In this document: positions 45,535 to 53,878 of the stretch, piece after piece | Layout of the letters: each line of letters opens with the position of its first letter | Numbering within the stretch: position 1 is the first letter of the stretch | Assembly (NCBI RefSeq): GCF_014138435.1 | Contig: NZ_JACJIM010000001.1 | Location: 186,001-250,000, forward strand | Direction of reading: 5' to 3' | From: Methylobacterium fujisawaense | Lineage (GTDB): Bacteria; Pseudomonadota; Alphaproteobacteria; Rhizobiales; Beijerinckiaceae | Length of the DNA: 64,000 bases | Position numbers and translations under genes: made by a program | The notes under the pieces: generated by a model | The model's database searches: none | What the model was told of the DNA's origin: nothing | Seen by the model: only the letters and a program-made list of their open reading frames with translations

Positions 45535-46485
45535 TCATCCGCCGGCGCAGCCCTGGACCTCGACGTAGAGGGCATAGAGCGACTGGCTCGCCGCCATGAA
45601 CAGGCGGTTGCGGTGCCGGCCGCCGAAACAGAGGTTGGCACAGCGCTCCGGCAGGCGGATGCGCCCGATCGGCCGGCCGTCGGGATTGAACACCATGACG
45701 CCGTCCAGGGCGTCGTCACCCATGCCCCAGCCGCACCAGAGATTTCCGTCGACGTCGCAGCGCAGCCCGTCCGGCGTGCCCGGCCCGGCATCGATCAGCA
45801 CGCGCCGGCCCGAAAGGGCACGGCCGCCGGCCACGTCGTAGGCGACGATCCGCCGGGTCGGCCGCCCGCGCGACTCCACGAGGTAGAGCACGCGGCCATC
45901 GGGGGAGAAGCACAGGCCGTTGGGGCCGGCGAGGTCGGTGGCCACCGTCTCCAGCACGCCGGTAACCGGGTCGAGCCGATAGACGTTCTGCGGCAGTTCG
46001 GCCCCGGCGCGGGCGCCCTCGTAGAACCCCGCGATGCCGAAGGGCGGATCGGTGAACCAGACCGCACCGTCGGCGGCCGTTACGACGTCGTTGGGCGAGT
46101 TCAGCCGCCGGCCCTCGAACGCGTCCGCGAGCACGGTGATCGCGCCGTCATGCTCGGTCCGGGTGACCCGACGGTTCCCGTGCTCGCAGGTAACGAGCCG
46201 CCCTTGACGGTCGCGGGTGTTGCCGTTGGCGAAGCCGGACGGCTTCCGGTAGAGGCCGACCGCGCCGCTCTCCTCATCCCAGCGCAGGATGCGGTCGTTG
46301 GGGATGTCGCTCCACAGCAGGTAGCGACCGTCGCCGAACCAGACCGGGCCCTCGCACCAGCGGAAGCCGGTGGCGAGGCGCTCCACCGCCGTGTTGAACA
46401 CCCGGTAACGGGCGAAGGCGTCGTCGAGGATCTCGACCGCCGGATCGGGATAGCGCGGGCTCGGTGTCCACACGGGAAGGTCCAT
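45535..46485 (-). CDS. SMP-30/gluconolactonase family lactonase
   Basis: A 316-residue six-bladed beta-propeller lactonase. Metal ligands in the expected places: Glu in WCEGPVWFGDGRYL, Asn in RLNSPNDVVTAADG, Asn in LAGPNGLCFSPDG and Asp in GTPDGLRCDVDGNLWCGWG. It hydrolyses sugar lactones such as gluconolactone, which would fit with the sugar dehydrogenase 10 kb away, though no operon joins them. The start ATG 46485 (MDLPVWTPSP) suits the family; the frame to 46527 is extra. It is divergent from the tRNA and NDUFS4 gene. Confidence 0.92.
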   Translation of the reverse strand: MDLPVWTPSPRYPDPAVEILDDAFARYRVFNTAVERLATGFRWCEGPVWFGDGRYLLWSDIPNDRILRWDEESGAVGLYRKPSGFANGNTRDRQGRLVTCEHGNRRVTRTEHDGAITVLADAFEGRRLNSPNDVVTAADGAVWFTDPPFGIAGFYEGARAGAELPQNVYRLDPVTGVLETVATDLAGPNGLCFSPDGRVLYLVESRGRPTRRIVAYDVAGGRALSGRRVLIDAGPGTPDGLRCDVDGNLWCGWGMGDDALDGVMVFNPDGRPIGRIRLPERCANLCFGGRHRNRLFMAASQSLYALYVEVQGCAGG

Positions 46486-46837
46486 GTCGCTCGCGGCAAT
46501 CGTCGCGGTTTCGGCGCCCGCCGGCAAGGGTCATCAAGGGCCAACAACCGCCCCCGCATGGCCGAAGGCCCGACGGTGGCGACGAGGGCCGGTGTTCCCG
46601 GCGCGGCGATCCGTAACGCCCCATCCTCCACCCCCCAGTGATGGTGAACGCTGGTTCGTCAGCAGGGAGGCCCGGCCCTCGTCCCGAATCGGACGCTATC
46701 GCCCCGTGAATTGTCTGACAAGTCGGCCGGGCGCTGCAGGCGCGCCGGAAGCACGCAGGCGGGGGAATGGGCCACCGGCGCACCGCGCCTTGCGGGGGAC
46801 CGGCGGAACCGCTACGGCATTGAGGCCGTGTGGCAGT
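46486..46837. other. Intergenic region upstream of tRNA-Pro
   Basis: A 352-bp spacer that should contain the promoters of the lactonase gene (minus strand) and of the tRNA. An 11-bp palindrome, TTGTC-T-GACAA, lies at 46711-46721. No gene is supported. Confidence 0.4.
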
Positions 46838-46914
46838 CGGGGTGTAGCGCAGTCTGGTAGCGCACCTGGTTTGGGACCAGGGGGTCGTAGGTTCGAATCC
46901 TATCGCCCCGACCA
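46838..46914 (+). tRNA. tRNA-Pro(TGG)
   Basis: A full cloverleaf is visible. The acceptor stem CGGGGTG pairs with CGCCCCG, the anticodon stem CCTGG / CCAGG carries loop TTTGGGA (anticodon TGG), and the T arm is GTAGG-TTCGAAT-CCTAT. The 3' CCA is encoded. It reads proline CCA and other CCN codons by wobble. The NDUFS4-like gene begins 25 nt after it on the same strand. Confidence 0.98.
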
Positions 46915-46939
46915 TTCGATCAGGAGCTTGTCGAGTCCG

Positions 46940-47251
46940 ATGCCGAGCGCCCGCATCTTCCGTCCGTCTCGGGATGCCACGCAGTCGGGCCTCGCCCGGA
47001 CCAAGCAGTGGGTTCTGGAATTCGACCAGACCAGCCCGCGCGAGATCGATCCGCTGATGGGGTGGAACGGCTCCTCCGACATGCTTCAGCAGGTCCGCCT
47101 GGAATTCGACACCGAGGCGGAGGCCGTCGCCTACGCGAAGCGCGAGGGCATCGCCTTCCGCGTCGAGCAGCCGGCCAAAGTGGTCCAGCGCAAGGGCCTG
47201 TCCTATTCCGACAATTTCAAATTCAACCGCACGGCGCCGTGGACGCATTGA
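46940..47251 (+). CDS. NDUFS4-like complex I accessory subunit
   Basis: A 103-residue protein of the ETC complex I subunit family, homologous to the mitochondrial NDUFS4 subunit. The domain spans most of the protein: RIFRPSRDATQSGLARTKQW, WVLEFDQTSPREIDPLMGWN and YSDNFKFNRTAPWTH. It is a peripheral subunit stabilising NADH:quinone oxidoreductase. ATG 46940 (MPSARIFRPSR) fits the family; the frame upstream runs through the tRNA and is not coding. The ribosome site is a modest GGAG at 46922-46925. Only 25 nt separate it from tRNA-Pro, so it may share a primary transcript. Confidence 0.93.
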   Translation: MPSARIFRPSRDATQSGLARTKQWVLEFDQTSPREIDPLMGWNGSSDMLQQVRLEFDTEAEAVAYAKREGIAFRVEQPAKVVQRKGLSYSDNFKFNRTAPWTH

Positions 47252-47267
47252 GTCCGGCGAGTTCGGA

Positions 47268-47726
47268 TCAGGCTGTCCGGCGCGCCTTCCAGGCCGGGTA
47301 AGGCGAATCGCCCGGCGGACGGATCTGGCTGATCCGCATCGGCTGCGCATCGAGGGGCTGGCAGAGTTCGGCGTAGATCGTCGCGCTGCCGGCACCGTAG
47401 GTCTCGGCCTCCTCAGCCGAGAAGGCGAAATAGCCTTCCTTGAAGCCGGCAAGCCGCATCGCCGCGTGACACATGGGGCACGGGCGGCCGCTCGCGTACA
47501 TCACGCAGTCGCCGAGATCGCGCCGGCCGAGCAGGCGGCTGGCTTCGCGCAGCGCAACCATCTCGGCATGGGCGCTCGGATCGTTGGTGGCGTGCACGGT
47601 GTTGGCCGCGCGGACCAGCACGGTGCCGTCCTGCACGATCACCGCGCCGTAAGGGGCGCCGCCGGCCTCGACATTGGCCTCGGCGAGGGCGACCGCCTCG
47701 CGGATATGATCTTCGTGCATCCCCAT
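47268..47726 (-). CDS. Nucleoside/guanine deaminase (CDA family)
   Basis: A 152-residue zinc deaminase. The catalytic motifs are HAEMVALREASRLL (HAE) and GRPCPMCHAAM (PCxxC). Upstream GGAPYGAVIVQDGTVLVRAAN matches guanine deaminase and related enzymes. It converts an amino group on a purine or a related base to a keto group. The start ATG 47726 (MGMHEDHIREAV) has an AGGGG site upstream. It follows the radical SAM gene on the same strand with a 64-nt gap and may be co-transcribed. It is convergent with the NDUFS4-like gene. Confidence 0.9.
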   Translation of the reverse strand: MGMHEDHIREAVALAEANVEAGGAPYGAVIVQDGTVLVRAANTVHATNDPSAHAEMVALREASRLLGRRDLGDCVMYASGRPCPMCHAAMRLAGFKEGYFAFSAEEAETYGAGSATIYAELCQPLDAQPMRISQIRPPGDSPYPAWKARRTA

Positions 47727-47790
47727 GGACGATCCCCTCTGCGCTGGCGCGGCAACGCCGGGCGCGGCGGGAAGTTCAGCGACCGGGGCC

Positions 47791-48858
47791 TCAGAACGCG
47801 TAGCGCACGGTGCAGTAGGGCATGGCCTCGGCCAGCAGGGCCTTGAACCGGACGAGCCACCGGCCCTTCCAGCCGGCCCGGTAGCGCAGGTTCGTGCCCC
47901 CGCCCTCGGAAACCTTCGCCTCCTGAATGTCCGGCCGCCAGAGCAGGTCCTCGGCCTTCGGGTGCCAGCCGAGATTGACCGCATGCAGATCCGCATTGTG
48001 GGTCAGCATGATGATCTCGCACTTGAGCTGCGCCTTGGCGGCGTCGGACAGGGTCGCGTCGATCTCGGCAAACAGGGCCCGCCAGTCCGCCTCCCAGTCC
48101 TCGTACAGGATCACGGGCGAGAAATTGACGTGGACTTCGTAGCCGGCGGCCACGAAGTCGTCGATGGCGGCGATCCGCTCCGGGATCGGGGCGGTGCGCA
48201 CGTCCACGATCCGGGCGATCCGCGCCGGCATGAGCGAGAAGCGGATCCGCGTCTTGCCTTGCGGATCGTAGGCCAGGAGATCGCGGTTCACGGCCTTGGT
48301 GGCGAAGGAGGCCTTGGCGTTGGGCAGGGTGCGAAACAGCGCGATCAGGGCGCGTACGCCGCCACTGACCGCCGCATCCACCGAGAGGTCGCCGTTCTCG
48401 CCGATGTCGTAGACCCAGTATTCCGGGTCGATCGGATCCGGCGCCGACAGGCGTCCCTGACGGCCGGCGTGCCGGGCGATCGCCGCGCAGGCCTGCTCGA
48501 CGTTCACGAACAGCGAGATCGGGTTGGAGAAGCCCTTGCGGCGCGGCACGTAGCAATAGGCGCAGGCCATGGCGCAGCCGTTGGAGGTCGAGGGCGCGAT
48601 GAAATGGGCGCTCCGGCCGTTGGGGCGCATCGCGAGACCCTTCTTCACGCCGAGGACCAGGGTCGAGCGCTTGATCCGCACCCAATCCTCCACCGATCCC
48701 GCATTGCCGTGGAGTTCCGGGATGTTCCAGTGCGACGGCACGACGATGCGCTCGGCGTCCGGGAAACGGGCCAGGATCTCCCCGCCGAGCGGAAAGTCGC
48801 GGACGGCAGGCTCGTGGTAGATCGTCCGGATATCGAGCAGGTCGCGGGTGAGGGCCAT
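47791..48858 (-). CDS. Spore photoproduct lyase family radical SAM protein
   Basis: A 355-residue radical SAM enzyme. The cluster cysteines are in NGCAMACAYCYVPRRKG, the CxxxCxYC arrangement of the spore photoproduct lyase family. Around it FIAPSTSNGC, VYDIGENGDLSVDAAV and INVxF-like VHVNFSPVILYEDW match the family barrel. The classic enzyme reverses thymine dimers formed in spore DNA; non-sporulating alphaproteobacteria carry close relatives whose substrate is not known. The start is ATG 48858 (MALTRDLLDIRTIYHEP). It is the upstream gene of a pair with the deaminase. It is divergent from the GGDEF-EAL gene. Confidence 0.88.
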   Translation of the reverse strand: MALTRDLLDIRTIYHEPAVRDFPLGGEILARFPDAERIVVPSHWNIPELHGNAGSVEDWVRIKRSTLVLGVKKGLAMRPNGRSAHFIAPSTSNGCAMACAYCYVPRRKGFSNPISLFVNVEQACAAIARHAGRQGRLSAPDPIDPEYWVYDIGENGDLSVDAAVSGGVRALIALFRTLPNAKASFATKAVNRDLLAYDPQGKTRIRFSLMPARIARIVDVRTAPIPERIAAIDDFVAAGYEVHVNFSPVILYEDWEADWRALFAEIDATLSDAAKAQLKCEIIMLTHNADLHAVNLGWHPKAEDLLWRPDIQEAKVSEGGGTNLRYRAGWKGRWLVRFKALLAEAMPYCTVRYAF

Positions 48859-48989
48859 GGACGATCCGGGGCCCGGGAGCGGCCCGCGTGTCGATATGGT
48901 GCTTTCGGGCGCAACCGGAATGCCCCGCGCGCCGGCGCTTCTGCGCATCCGCAGCGCGAAAAGATCGAGATCGCTTGCGGTGGTCGATG

Positions 48990-49002
48990 ATCGTTCAACG
49001 AT
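48990..49002. promoter_or_regulatory. Palindrome upstream of the GGDEF-EAL gene
   Basis: ATCGTT-C-AACGAT, a perfect 13-bp inverted repeat, followed 4 bp later by a further AACGAT (49007-49012). It lies 18 bp upstream of the first possible start. It may be an operator. Confidence 0.42.
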
Positions 49003-49020
49003 ATCTAACGATTCGCTGTC

Positions 49021-51078
49021 ATGAGTCGCTCAGCTTTGAGTGGACATATGATGATCGCTTGGGACCAGGAGAGATCCGGGCCAGGCTCACCCGGCTCCGG
49101 TGAATCTCTCGACCCTGCGGATCCGAGGTGGGACGCGCTGGTCCGGCGGGACCAGCTCGAGGCCATGCGCGGGACCGTGCTGGCGGCCATCCCCGTCAAC
49201 ATGCTGCTCGGGCTGGCGAGCATCCTGGTCGCCTATCGGAGCGGGCACGGCGCCCTGGGGGCCGCCTGGTTTGCGGCATCGACCTGCGTCAATCTCCTGC
49301 GGATCGTGCTGTGTCGGATCCCCTGCCTCGGCCTCGCGCTGACCGCCGACATGACGCCGAGCCTGGCCGCGACCGCCGCGCGCTCCGTCGACCGGCACCT
49401 GCGCGTCTGCACGCTCGCGGCGTTTCTCTCCGGCCTGGTCTGGGCTTGCCAGCCGCTCCTGTCCGCCGGCTACACCTCGCCCGAGACCCTGTTCTATCTC
49501 ACGATCACCTGCGGCGTGACCGCCGGGGCGGTGACGCACGGGATTGCCTATGCGCGCATTCCGATCGCCTTCATCGCTCTGCCGCTGCTGTCGGTCTCCG
49601 TCTGCCTGACCTATGCGGGTGACTTCGACCGTAACTGCCTTGCGGCCTGCGTCGCCCTCTATCTCATGGCGCTGACGCACACCGCGTTCCGGAGCCAGGC
49701 CGTGTTCCGCCAGGCAAGCCGGCTCAAGAACGAGGCCCATGCCCTCGCCCGGTCGCGGGCCGAAGCGCATGCCAGCGCCAGCGCCCTCGTCGACGAGATG
49801 CGGTGGCGCGCCACGCACGACGACCTCACCGGCCTGCTGAACCGCGCGGGATTCCTCCAGGCGGCGGAAAGCCGGCTCCACAGCGGGACGCTCAGCCTGC
49901 TGCTGCTCGACCTCGACGGCTTCAAGTTCGTCAACGACGTCTACGGACACAAGGCGGGCGACCGGGTGCTCGTCGAAGTGGCGCGCCGGCTGAGGGATGC
50001 GCTGCCGGAGAACGGCCTTGCGGCCCGGCTCGGCGGCGATGAATTCGCCGTGCTTTACGATCCTGCCACCTCCGGTCTGGCCCACGACGTCATGGCGGCC
50101 AACTTCATCACGGCCGTGGCACACCCGTTCGACGGTTTCGACGCGGGCCGGCTCGGGGTCAGCATCGGCGTCCATGCCGGTCCGGAGCCCAGTCTGACCG
50201 AGATGCTGAGCTGCGCCGACGAGGCCCTCTACGCCGCGAAGGCCGGAGGCCGGAATCGCTTCCGGGTGTTCGATGCGGGCCTGCGCGAGGGCCTGCAGAT
50301 GCGGCGCGACCTGGAGCGCGACCTGTCGCAGGCCCTGGTCGAGAACGCGCCCAGGGTCTGGTTTCAGCCGATCTACGCCGCGGATGGCCACACGCTGGTC
50401 GGGCTGGAGGCGCTGATCCGCTGGGAGCATCCGCGGCTCGGCTGGATCGCCCCGCCGGACCTGATCGCCGCCGCCGCGATGGCGGGCCTGACCGAATCGC
50501 TGCTCCGCTACATCCTTGAGCAGGTCTGCGCGATGCTGGAAATCCTGCGCAGCCGTGGCCTCGATGGGGTCCGCGTGGCGATGAACGTCTCGCCCCGGGA
50601 GATGGCGCAGGTTCCGGTGGACGAGATCGTCATCGAGCGCCTGGGCCTGCTCGACCTGCCGCCCACCATGCTCGAGATCGAGATCACCGAGGAGACCGCC
50701 CTCGACATCGGCGCGGTTCAGGGGAAGCTGCAGGCCCTGTCGCGCGCCGGCATCCGGATCACTCTGGACGATTTCGGCATCGGCTACTCGTCGCTCTCCT
50801 CCCTGCGGCAGCTCAAGGCGGATCGGATCAAGATCGACCGAAGTTTCGTGACCGGGCTCGGCACATGCGACGACAAGCGCGGGCTCGTCCTCGCCGTCCT
50901 GGGCCTCGGGCGCCTGCTCGGTCTCGACGTCGTGGCGGAGGGCGTGGAATCGGTCGACGACCTGCACATCCTCCAGGCGATGGGTTGCCCGTTCCTGCAG
51001 GGCTATTATCTCGGCCGTCCGATGCCGGTGGAGGCCATGGAAGACACGCTGCTCGTCACGCGCATCGCGGCGGCCTGA
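49021..51078 (+). CDS. Membrane GGDEF-EAL cyclic di-GMP protein
   Basis: A 685-residue protein with about six N-terminal membrane helices (roughly residues 50-222) of no recognised sensor type, a short coiled linker, a GGDEF domain with intact RLGGDEFAVL, and an EAL domain. The EAL metal and catalytic residues are in place: LEALIRWEHPRLGW, MNVSPREMAQ, IEITEETALD, DDFGIGYSSLSSL, KIDRSFVTGL and AEGVES. The RxxD inhibitory site normally five residues before GGDEF is absent. The protein could make and/or break cyclic di-GMP. The first ATG is 49021; ATG 49048 is an equally plausible start. Confidence 0.92.
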   Translation: MSRSALSGHMMIAWDQERSGPGSPGSGESLDPADPRWDALVRRDQLEAMRGTVLAAIPVNMLLGLASILVAYRSGHGALGAAWFAASTCVNLLRIVLCRIPCLGLALTADMTPSLAATAARSVDRHLRVCTLAAFLSGLVWACQPLLSAGYTSPETLFYLTITCGVTAGAVTHGIAYARIPIAFIALPLLSVSVCLTYAGDFDRNCLAACVALYLMALTHTAFRSQAVFRQASRLKNEAHALARSRAEAHASASALVDEMRWRATHDDLTGLLNRAGFLQAAESRLHSGTLSLLLLDLDGFKFVNDVYGHKAGDRVLVEVARRLRDALPENGLAARLGGDEFAVLYDPATSGLAHDVMAANFITAVAHPFDGFDAGRLGVSIGVHAGPEPSLTEMLSCADEALYAAKAGGRNRFRVFDAGLREGLQMRRDLERDLSQALVENAPRVWFQPIYAADGHTLVGLEALIRWEHPRLGWIAPPDLIAAAAMAGLTESLLRYILEQVCAMLEILRSRGLDGVRVAMNVSPREMAQVPVDEIVIERLGLLDLPPTMLEIEITEETALDIGAVQGKLQALSRAGIRITLDDFGIGYSSLSSLRQLKADRIKIDRSFVTGLGTCDDKRGLVLAVLGLGRLLGLDVVAEGVESVDDLHILQAMGCPFLQGYYLGRPMPVEAMEDTLLVTRIAAA

Positions 51079-51111
51079 AACCCGCAGTCGCCGCGGAGCT
51101 TCCGAACCGGA

Positions 51112-51336
51112 TCAGAAGCGCTTCGCGCCCGCCGGCCGGCGGCGCAGGAACCGGCGCGTCGCCACGCGCCACAGGCGGTCGGGAATTCCGTAGAGCCAGA
51201 CCAGCCCGGCGACCACGGCGACCGCCAGCAGGAACAGCCACGCCAGACATTCGAGGACGGGACCCGGTGCCGGCCCGGACTCCGCCCGGTCATACCAGAG
51301 GGGATCGGTGTCCCAGGGCGGATCGTTCTCGTCCAC
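51112..51336 (-). CDS. Small single-helix membrane protein
   Basis: A 74-residue protein with an acidic start (DENDPPWDTDPLWYDRAES), one hydrophobic helix (CLAWLFLLAVAVVAGLVWLYG) and a very basic end (RRFLRRRPAGAKRF), so the C-terminus should be cytoplasmic. The GTG start at 51336 has a GGAGGG site 7 nt upstream. The open frame continues upstream to 51891, but that part is arginine-rich and has no ribosome site. No family was recognised. It is convergent with the GGDEF-EAL gene. Confidence 0.6.
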   Translation of the reverse strand: MDENDPPWDTDPLWYDRAESGPAPGPVLECLAWLFLLAVAVVAGLVWLYGIPDRLWRVATRRFLRRRPAGAKRF

Positions 51337-52118
51337 GATGAAACCCTCCACCACGGCGCCGCCCCGCTGACCCGGATGTTCGCACGGTGATGGCCGACGG
51401 ATCGCCGGCCGCCCAGGCTTACAGGGCCTTTGGATCCGTTCCGCGCACCGACCCGAACGACCGGCACCGAACCGGCCCGGTGAGTGGACGCTACTGCCGG
51501 GGTCCGATTCCATCGAATACTCAATTCGGACGACACCCCGCGCCGGAACATCCTGTTCTGACCGGATCAACCCGTACGCTGTCGTCCCGCCCGCGTGACA
51601 CGTCCCCTCGGTGGCCGGAATGGTCGCGGATCCTGCGAGATGCGACGACCGTGCGGCGGTCGATGGCGGCCGTGGATGGCGGCTCTGTCGGCCGCCTGTC
51701 TTGCGCGCCCGCGAGCCGGTCCCGAACCGGGCGGTGAACGCGACGCCCGACATCCGCCTCCCGCCACAAATCGGGGCCCGAAACCCGGCCCCCCTCCCGG
51801 GCGGCAAAGCTGGCCCCGTCTCGGGCAGCGCGCGGACGTTGCTGATCCACAGCCATTTATATTTGCACCGATACCGTATTCGGGACGGCACTTACCGTAA
51901 CAGCCCAGCACGCGGGGTCACGGAGACCGGATGTGTCACCTTAATGCCCCAACGCCGGACTTTCCGCCGCCATCCCTAAGCCGGGGCGAGCCAAAGCGCC
52001 CGGTTTGCGCTAAGCGTGACGGTGGGGCGGGCTTGATCGGAGACGAGCGAAACGCCGTACCTTGGCCGTTTTCGTCTCGGACATCCGAACCGAAAGAGAC
52101 CGCAAGGGCTTGTTCATC
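51337..52118. other. Long gap upstream of tolC
   Basis: A 782-bp spacer between the divergent small membrane gene and tolC. All frames are arginine/proline-rich with no codon bias. An AT-rich patch at about 51853-51900 is a likely promoter region. I see no RNA gene, hairpin terminator or repeat that I can defend. Confidence 0.45.
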
Positions 52119-53756
52119 GTGACACGACGTCCACAAGCGAGTTGCTCGACATTCCGTTTGGTCGGGATGGTCTCCGGGCTCGCGATTCTGGCAGCGATGC
52201 CGGCGTCTGCCGAGACACTCGAAAGCGCGCTCGCGAAAGCCTATCAGGGCAATCCAAGCCTCAACGCCAGCCGCGCCGGCGTGCGCGCGACCGACGAGAG
52301 CGTCGCGATCGCGCAGTCGGGCTATCGCCCCCAGGTCAATCTCGGGGCGCAGATCGGCGTCCAGTACCTTCAGACCCGCAGTTCCAGCACCGCCGCGGCA
52401 GCGGCAGGCTCGGCCAGCACCGGGACGTCGGCGACCGGCACAGCCGGTCTCGGGGGCACCACGGGCGGCGTTACGGGCGGCACCGGGATCGGCGTCGGAA
52501 CGAGCACGACGGGTGTCGGCACGACCGACATCGGGGCGGGCTCGTCCGGCGTGGCCGGCACGTCGGCGACCAGCGGAGCCGGGGCGACATCGAGCACGGC
52601 TGAGATCGCCTCGGCCCAGACCATCACCTCCAAGCGGACTGTCCGGACCACCTACCTGCCGAGCACCGCGAGCCTGACGGTCTCGCAGACGCTGTTCAAC
52701 GGCTTCCAGACGGACAACCTGACCCGCCGCGCCGAGTCGACCGTGTACAGCCAGCGCGAGACGCTGCGCTACACGGAGCTGACCGTGCTCTACAACGCCG
52801 TTCAGTCGTACATGAACGTGCTCAGCAACACGGCGACGCTGGAACTCAACCGGAACAACGTCGAGGTCTTGGAGGAGCAGCTGCGCCAGACGCGCGACCG
52901 CTTCAACGTCGGCGAGGTGACGCGGACCGATGTCGCCCAGGCCGAGGCCCGTCTCGCGGGCGCCCGCTCGCAGGTGAGCGCGGCGGAATCGGCCCTGCGG
53001 ACGAGCATCGGCATCTACCGGCAGAATATCGGTGTCGAGCCGCGCCAGCTTGCGCCCGGCCGGCCTCTGGACCGGTTCGTTCCGCACAGCCTGGACGCCG
53101 CCATCGCCATCGGCCTGCGCGAGCATCCGCAGATCGTGTCGGCGATCCACGCCGTCGACGCGGCCGAATCGCAGGTGAAGGTGCTGGAAGGTCAGCTGGC
53201 GCCGCAGGTCAGCCTGCAGGGCTCCCTCAGTCAGGTCTACGACCAGACCGGCCCGAACCAGAGCTTCTTCGTCGGATTCGTGGGCGGCCGGCTGAACATC
53301 CCGATCTACGAGGGCGGCCAGACCTACGCGCAGATCCGGCAGGCGAAGGAGACCGTCGGCCAGACGCGCATCCAGGTGGATCAGGTCCGCGATCAGGTCC
53401 GCGCCCAGATCGTCGATTTCTGGGGTCGCCTGGAAGCCGCCAAGGCCCAGGTCATCGCCGCCCAGGCCCAGGTCCAGGCCAACGAGGTGGCGCTGAACGG
53501 CGTGCGCGAGGAGGCCCGCGTCGGCCAGCGCACCACCCTCGACGTGCTGAATGCGCAGCAGGAATTGCTGAACTCCCGCGTGAACCTCATCGTCGCCCAA
53601 CGCGACCGCGTGATCTTCTCCTACGGCGTGGTCCAGGCGATCGGGCAACTCACCGCGCGGTTCACGGCACTGCCGGTCGAATATTACAGCGCCAAGGTCC
53701 ACTTCGATCAGGTCAAGGATCTGTGGTTCGGTCTGCGCACGCCGGACGGCCGCTGA
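52119..53756 (+). CDS. tolC: TolC family outer-membrane efflux/secretion channel
   Basis: A 545-residue protein with a signal peptide (FRLVGMVSGLAILAAMPASAE) and the two-fold outer membrane efflux domain: LESALAKAYQGNPSLNASRA, SLTVSQTLFNGFQTDNLTRR, FNVGEVTRTDVAQAEARLAG, and the second repeat IPIYEGGQTYAQIRQAKETV with VGQRTTLDVLNAQQELLNSR. It forms the trimeric exit duct for efflux pumps and type I secretion. A Gly/Ser/Thr/Ala-rich insertion of about 85 residues (52381-52640) sits in the first repeat, absent from E. coli TolC. The start is uncertain: GTG 52119, TTG 52110 or ATG 52062. It is followed by popZ and valS. Confidence 0.93.
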   Translation: MTRRPQASCSTFRLVGMVSGLAILAAMPASAETLESALAKAYQGNPSLNASRAGVRATDESVAIAQSGYRPQVNLGAQIGVQYLQTRSSSTAAAAAGSASTGTSATGTAGLGGTTGGVTGGTGIGVGTSTTGVGTTDIGAGSSGVAGTSATSGAGATSSTAEIASAQTITSKRTVRTTYLPSTASLTVSQTLFNGFQTDNLTRRAESTVYSQRETLRYTELTVLYNAVQSYMNVLSNTATLELNRNNVEVLEEQLRQTRDRFNVGEVTRTDVAQAEARLAGARSQVSAAESALRTSIGIYRQNIGVEPRQLAPGRPLDRFVPHSLDAAIAIGLREHPQIVSAIHAVDAAESQVKVLEGQLAPQVSLQGSLSQVYDQTGPNQSFFVGFVGGRLNIPIYEGGQTYAQIRQAKETVGQTRIQVDQVRDQVRAQIVDFWGRLEAAKAQVIAAQAQVQANEVALNGVREEARVGQRTTLDVLNAQQELLNSRVNLIVAQRDRVIFSYGVVQAIGQLTARFTALPVEYYSAKVHFDQVKDLWFGLRTPDGR

Positions 53757-53878
53757 GGGCTTTTCCACGGGGAGTGTGTTGCGGGCACGCTTGCCGCCAC
53801 GAAACGGCATGGAATACTGATTGAACAACGATCCGATCGGGTCGCGTTCCAGTCTCCCATGCCCGAGTGCGCCTGCCG

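Noticed and set aside
46711..46721. 11-bp palindrome TTGTC-T-GACAA upstream of tRNA-Pro
   Set aside because: Short and single; no matching -10 element at proper spacing and no second copy nearby, so not claimed as an operator.
46838..46914. tRNA-Pro as an integration site
   Set aside because: No integrase gene, no repeated tRNA 3' end and no foreign composition lie beside it.
51387..51891. Open frames in the gap upstream of tolC (both strands)
   Set aside because: All translations are Arg/Pro/Gly-rich, with no ribosome site and no codon bias. Only the 74-residue part ending at 51112 is kept.
52381..52640. Frameshift or assembly error in tolC
   Set aside because: The frame stays open and both halves of the TolC fold are intact on either side, so the low-complexity block is read as a true insertion.
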